From NCBI GenBank assembly GCA_018296165.2, contig JACKQL020000055.1, positions 1 through 64,000 on the forward strand: a stretch of DNA of 64,000 bases, in the 5' to 3' direction. This DNA comes from Termitomyces sp. T153. Taxonomy: Eukaryota > Basidiomycota > Agaricomycetes > Agaricales > Lyophyllaceae. A program made the position numbers and the translations under genes. Under the pieces are notes generated by a model. The model did no database searches. It had not been told where the DNA came from and was given only the letters and a program-made list of their open reading frames with translations. This document shows, in pieces, positions 59,708-64,000 of the stretch; positions within the stretch are counted from its first letter, which is position 1; every line of letters begins with the position of its first letter.

Positions 59708-61953
59708 GATGCCGTTTCAGATTGAACAAAAAGTATATAAGCGTTGGCTCAAATCAAGTCAAAGTCTCGGAAGATCAACGCAAGTCAAGATATGAATGTG
59801 GGGATTGGATGTGTAGGCACGGAGTAATTAAGAGGAGGCCGCCACACACTTATACTCCAGAGAGCGCGTCTGTTGGGAAATAGACTAGTTAACAATCATG
59901 TCTAGGCATGACGAGCATTAGCGCCAAATTTGCTTACTTTAAATCGTCTTCCCTCTTCAGAGTCTCTACGTGGAGACAATGGCAGGTGATAGCTATGGAG
60001 CGCATCATAACCCCAGTGAAGCTGATATAGATATGGAGAGACAGCGGAGCGGCGATAGCTATTCGAAGCAAAGCGGGTCAAAGCATATCTGAATCCATGT
60101 TACCGATCGCGTGTTCAGAAGGACAATGACATAGTTGATGTGACGCCCGAGAGCAATCTCTTGCAATAAGGTCTCAGTGCTCCATTTCGCTTTTCCTTGG
60201 GCTGAGGACCGCTGATATGCCTTTCCATCAAGGATCGAGTCATAACCGGTACCCAGCGATCAACTGGTAGAGTCCCTGTCCTCACTGCATCCGCCACCTC
60301 CTCTCAGCTGACGCTGATCATACAGGCAAGTATCTCGAACTACTTTCCTTGAATTTGAATACGCAATACGGTTGTCAAGCAACTCGCCTTCCCTCTCTCA
60401 ATCCAGGTATGATCGGCATCCACACTCCCATTCGTTGTATCACCTTCCTATCTGGGCAAGTATATCGTGTCAAACTTGAAGGATGTCCTTTCAACTGGGG
60501 GCTGGGAGTTCCCCTGTCACCAGGGAGACACAGAAGGATACCACAAAAGGTCTAATGAGATGTAGAGCTGGTCCAAATGAAAATGGAGAAAAAATAACCG
60601 AGCACGGTTATTCCCTGGTATTTGTAGCAGGCGCATGATAACGGTAGACTAATGATACAGTATAGAGTGTCATCCACAATGTGAAGAATGGGAAACGTCA
60701 AAATGGGAAGCTTGCAAGAAGGCATTCTCCGTTTTATTCGATCACATGACTTCGCTCTTTCTGATTTGAACTGCTCAGCGCTCAGATCTCAGACTCTGAT
60801 GCTCACAATGACCACGCCGATAAAATACGCAACTGTAGGTGAGCCTGATTCAAGTTCACCATTGTCCAAATATCCAGCCGAGAAAATTATGTTACCCTTT
60901 TACTGGGTTTCTCGCGATCGACTTCTTCAGGCCGCAGGCCTCAGGCCTCAGGTTCCATGCAGAACTTGCGATTCGGATGACAGCACGGAAGACGATGATC
61001 AAAGTGGATGAGTCGAACGTGAGCCTCCAGGAAATTACTGCCAGCGACTCGAGCCGTCTGGGAGTGTACCACGTGACATAGACGCGTACATATACAACAA
61101 CAACGCGTCATTGACAGAAGTCAAGAACTCGGAAATCTCCGCGAGAAAAAGGAAAGCTTAAGCTTCAAGCTACGTGGCACTGTTGAGAAGTTGATCACTT
61201 ACGAAAACTGCAATTTTTCAAACGTCCAACAACATTAAATTTAGATGTGAACTATCGCAGCAATTGAAAACTTCTTTAAAAACACCGGTGCGCATGTCAT
61301 CGAAAATTGTCCAAGATCAGCGGATCTAGAACACCTTGCATAAGTGGTTCCTTCCTGCATGGTCAGATGAGCTTCGAAGCCATGGGCAATTCGACACGAC
61401 GGCAAGTTCCTTTATCGTTGTATGGTTGTTCAGGTGATACTGGAGTCTCGCTAAGTATGTAAGGGCAAATATCATACACACATACCGGAAATCACCAGGA
61501 CCGCGATACCAGAGATGGACCAGGAGAGTTGGTTCGCTGGCAGGCTGTTCAGGTACATATCCATCCATCGAGGGGCCAGCCACAATTTACTCGGGGGCCA
61601 GAGTCCAGGAACCGTGGGCATCAGATCAACGAGTATATGGAACGTTTGGACCAAGTCAATGGATATGCCTGACCTAATGTCATGACTTCATGCTCAAGGT
61701 CAGATCGTCGGTCCAAACAAGGATAACAATGCGATATCAAGGGGATATGTTACACAATATGAGACAAGACAAGAAAAGTAGAGGGGAACCAAGCGACTGA
61801 GGGATGCGACGTAACTATTACAAAATGCCCAATGTCCGTGCCTTACCTTCGATCCCAATTCGCTTTGCCGCTCAGAGGTGGCCGACCCTGGGGAATGAAT
61901 GAGATAGGAGAGTCAAACTCCCCACACAAGATATGAACACAACGCCCACTGCA
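59708..61953. other. Intergenic, 2.2 kb
   Basis: The first ~100 bases are the glucanase promoter. Scattered ORFs (60115-60297 minus, 60349-60555 plus, 60688-61011 plus, 61326-61654 minus) have normal CpG but no recognisable domain and no splice path. Nothing is supported. Confidence 0.5.
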
Positions 61954-62716
61954 TCAGGCTAAAATCGCGCTCTCACAGTAATATATATATTGTCCACCGT
62001 CTGAACCTTGAGGGGGCGGGCTCGAAATGCGCGATTTGTGCTCGAGGATGAGAAACGAGATAATCGCAACATCCTGGATTTCGATTGCTTCAGGACGCAA
62101 AGTGAGGTGGGCGACCTGGGTGATTGTGGTACCATTGTTGATGACTGCCTGTGAAGCGGTGAACCATGCGATTGACGAGTCTGGAGACGATGATGAAGTG
62201 TGAAGCTAGTGAAAAGGTCAATTATACAGTGAGACAGGGTGAGGCGTAGAGCACTACCGATAGTTTACCATCTGCTGTGGAACGCCATATATACGTCTTT
62301 CCATCCACTTCGAACGTAACAGGACTGTAGGGAGACATTATTCTGGCATATAGTGACGCTACACAGGTGAAGACGTACAATAACGTAAGTGTCGAGAACT
62401 TGAGCCAACTCCGGAGACGCTGTCTTTCCTGACCAGCAAATGTGATCTTGTCAGGCAATATACCGCGCGTCTCCGATACCGCGAGGGGTACAGATTCTCC
62501 GTATCTTGATATTTTCGTTCGAGAGTACCCCATGTCGCTGTCAACAGAGTAATATGGCCCATATCCACGCAATGAGATCGTTGTCCGCCGCATGTCGTCT
62601 CGGGAGAATGTAAAGACCGCATTCGCGTCCACGCGGCCCCCTTCCACGAGAGTTTCTTCAGAGTTCATGTTCGAAAGAAGAGGAGGACGAAAGTCGTTAG
62701 AACGAAGCAGGGACAT
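61954..62716 (-). CDS. Single-TM protein with DUF6593-like C-terminal domain
   Basis: There are two exons, 62716-62258 and 62205-61954, with a 52-nt GT-AG intron in phase 0; the protein has about 236 residues. The first half is polar (NSEETLVEGGRVDANAVFTF). A hydrophobic segment WLKFSTLTLLYVFTCVASLY follows and could be a signal-anchor. The C-terminal part is beta-rich: YSPVTFEVDGKTYIWRSTAD, SSIAWFTASQAVINNGTTIT, HLTLRPEAIEIQDVAIISFL and ILEHKSR. The Y-x-W strand and the late LEHKSR helix recall the DUF6593 family abundant in Agaricomycetes; the match is from memory. Function is unknown. Start at the first ATG of the open frame. Confidence 0.75.
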
Positions 62717-64000
62717 GGTCCAAGTTCTTGTAATTGTGCCAAGTCATAATAAGCATCACGTGGCGACAATATATAACCTTCGAAAGGCAAGAACAGCTGC
62801 AGCTTGGCCTGGCCCAGAACGAACAGCCCTGATGGAGACCCTGAGTCTTCGTTGAATGTTCTGCGAGGCAAATTGAAAGCCGGGGTGCACCGAGTAAGGT
62901 AAAGAGGTGCGTGGGGCAAGAATGTCAATTAAAGTTTCTCACCTGCCAATGCCAACGACTACTACTCGAATCCCAACGCATCGAACCATTATATGGTTTT
63001 TTTTGAGTGCTCGTTTCAACACCCTTCCACTCCGTTCTCGACTTCAATGTTTTGACACCATTGGTGATTGTAAGAGAAAGGCGATCTATCTTCGCACTTG
63101 CCAGCATAGTTTGCCCTCACGGCAGTTTACGGCATTCTACATACGAGGACCTGAAGGCCTGAAGTACAAGTTACGGTTGGATCAATGACGTGAATTGGAG
63201 ATTCTGTTTTAAATCTTTTTCAAATCAAGGTCGTCGTACTTATGACGAAGAACTGATTAGGTAAAAGCTTAAGACGACATGCCGTGACCGACCATTTGCA
63301 ATTGGCGATTGCAATTGATTGCGACGGAAACTGGGCAGCTGCCATGTACGCAGCCCGAATCGAACCAGATTGCAGCAGCGTGATCTTGACGAGCGAACAT
63401 CCTACCCAGGCGTGCTTCGAGGTTGAAAGCGAGGCAGCTCATCAAAATTTTCGTTCCAAAATAGCTTATGTCAAGAACTTTATTTCTTCAACACCAAACT
63501 TTCTGGAACATTCTCACTTCCGAATGTGTGAAAGCGACAGTACAAACAATCTGCTTTTGAGTAGTTACACCCATCAGGATCTTTTCACGACGCGTCGCCC
63601 AACGCGGGCACAATATTGGTTATTTGTTACTATTTGTTAGCAAACGGGCTTTTGCGACCGAGTTTTACTTGAAACCTAAGATTATTCCTGCGAACGCGAA
63701 ACCCTTCTACTCCTTTTCTAAATGTGTTATTACGAATGTTCTATCCTCTCCTATGACGAAATGCTTTTAAGGAGCCGCCGCCCGAACTCAAATTTCAAAT
63801 GCGAAATCAGAAATTTCTGCCATCCGGGAAGAGGATGGGTCTCAACTGCTTCACTCGAAGCGCAAAACATCCTTCGATCATGTTCTTTTCTTCCACCCCA
63901 TCAGAATCTTACAGACATAGGTATAAGACCGATTATCCTGACTGAGTTTTTCCTATATTGGGTCTGGAAAAGAGCTTTTGGTTCTCTGCCAATAAGCTAA
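62717..64000. other. Right end of window, no supported gene
   Basis: Plus-strand ORF 63284-63640 (LQLAIAIDCDGNWAAAMYAA) and the open frame 63722-64000 running off the edge could be coding, but I recognise no family and see no start context or splice evidence. GCAATTGGCGATTGCAATTG near 63,297 is an imperfect palindrome. Confidence 0.4.

Noticed and set aside
63284..63640. 118-codon plus-strand ORF at right edge
   Set aside because: No recognisable motif, no splice continuation and no convincing start context; left as unassigned.

Overview
The window looks like nuclear DNA of a basidiomycete, most likely an Agaricomycete mushroom. Protein genes are cut by many ~50-60 nt GT-AG introns. The families are characteristic of that class: a FunK1-type kinase, another diverged kinase, DUF6533- and DUF6535-like membrane proteins, a 7-TM protein of a common agaricomycete type, a GH71 alpha-1,3-glucanase with a WSC domain, a JmjC protein, and a Helitron with a DUF6570 N-terminus. 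I saw no rRNA, CRISPR array or convincing tRNA.

Layout. 1-1,383: ~60-bp minisatellite. 2,044-7,041: an intact kinase-like gene, a broken FunK1 kinase and a small unknown gene. ~7,100-27,630: a block almost devoid of CpG. It holds a decayed Helitron on the minus strand (7,954-16,456) split by a 1,192-bp solo LTR (11,866-13,057, with an ATTTA target duplication), a JmjC gene whose splice sites and frame are still good, remnants of multi-copy agaricomycete gene families, and an 89-bp minisatellite at its right edge. 28,832-38,836: gene-rich, with a 7-TM protein, a membrane protein, a Dap1/MAPR haem protein and a 16-exon M20 peptidase. 38,837-43,962: gene-poor, with no supported gene. 43,975-45,893: a probably broken DUF6533 gene. 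46,250-62,716: a thaumatin-like/ricin-B-lectin secreted protein, a short-chain dehydrogenase, the splicing factor Sqs1, a DUF6535-like membrane protein, the GH71-WSC glucanase and a DUF6593-like membrane protein, all on the minus strand. The right end (62,717-64,000) shows nothing I can support.

How the parts relate. Housekeeping genes (Sqs1, MAPR, M20 peptidase, dehydrogenase) flank fast-evolving, lineage-specific or secreted ones. The most informative structure is the CpG-poor block. Every in-frame stop I found in it is TGA at a place where CGA (Arg) would restore a plausible codon, and the helicase Walker A motif carries a CpG-to-CpA change. The solo LTR nested inside is CpG-rich and so looks younger. 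This fits long-term cytosine methylation and deamination of an old transposon cluster, followed by a recent LTR insertion and LTR-LTR recombination. Exon models were built by hand from splice consensus plus family similarity recalled from memory; no database search was run.
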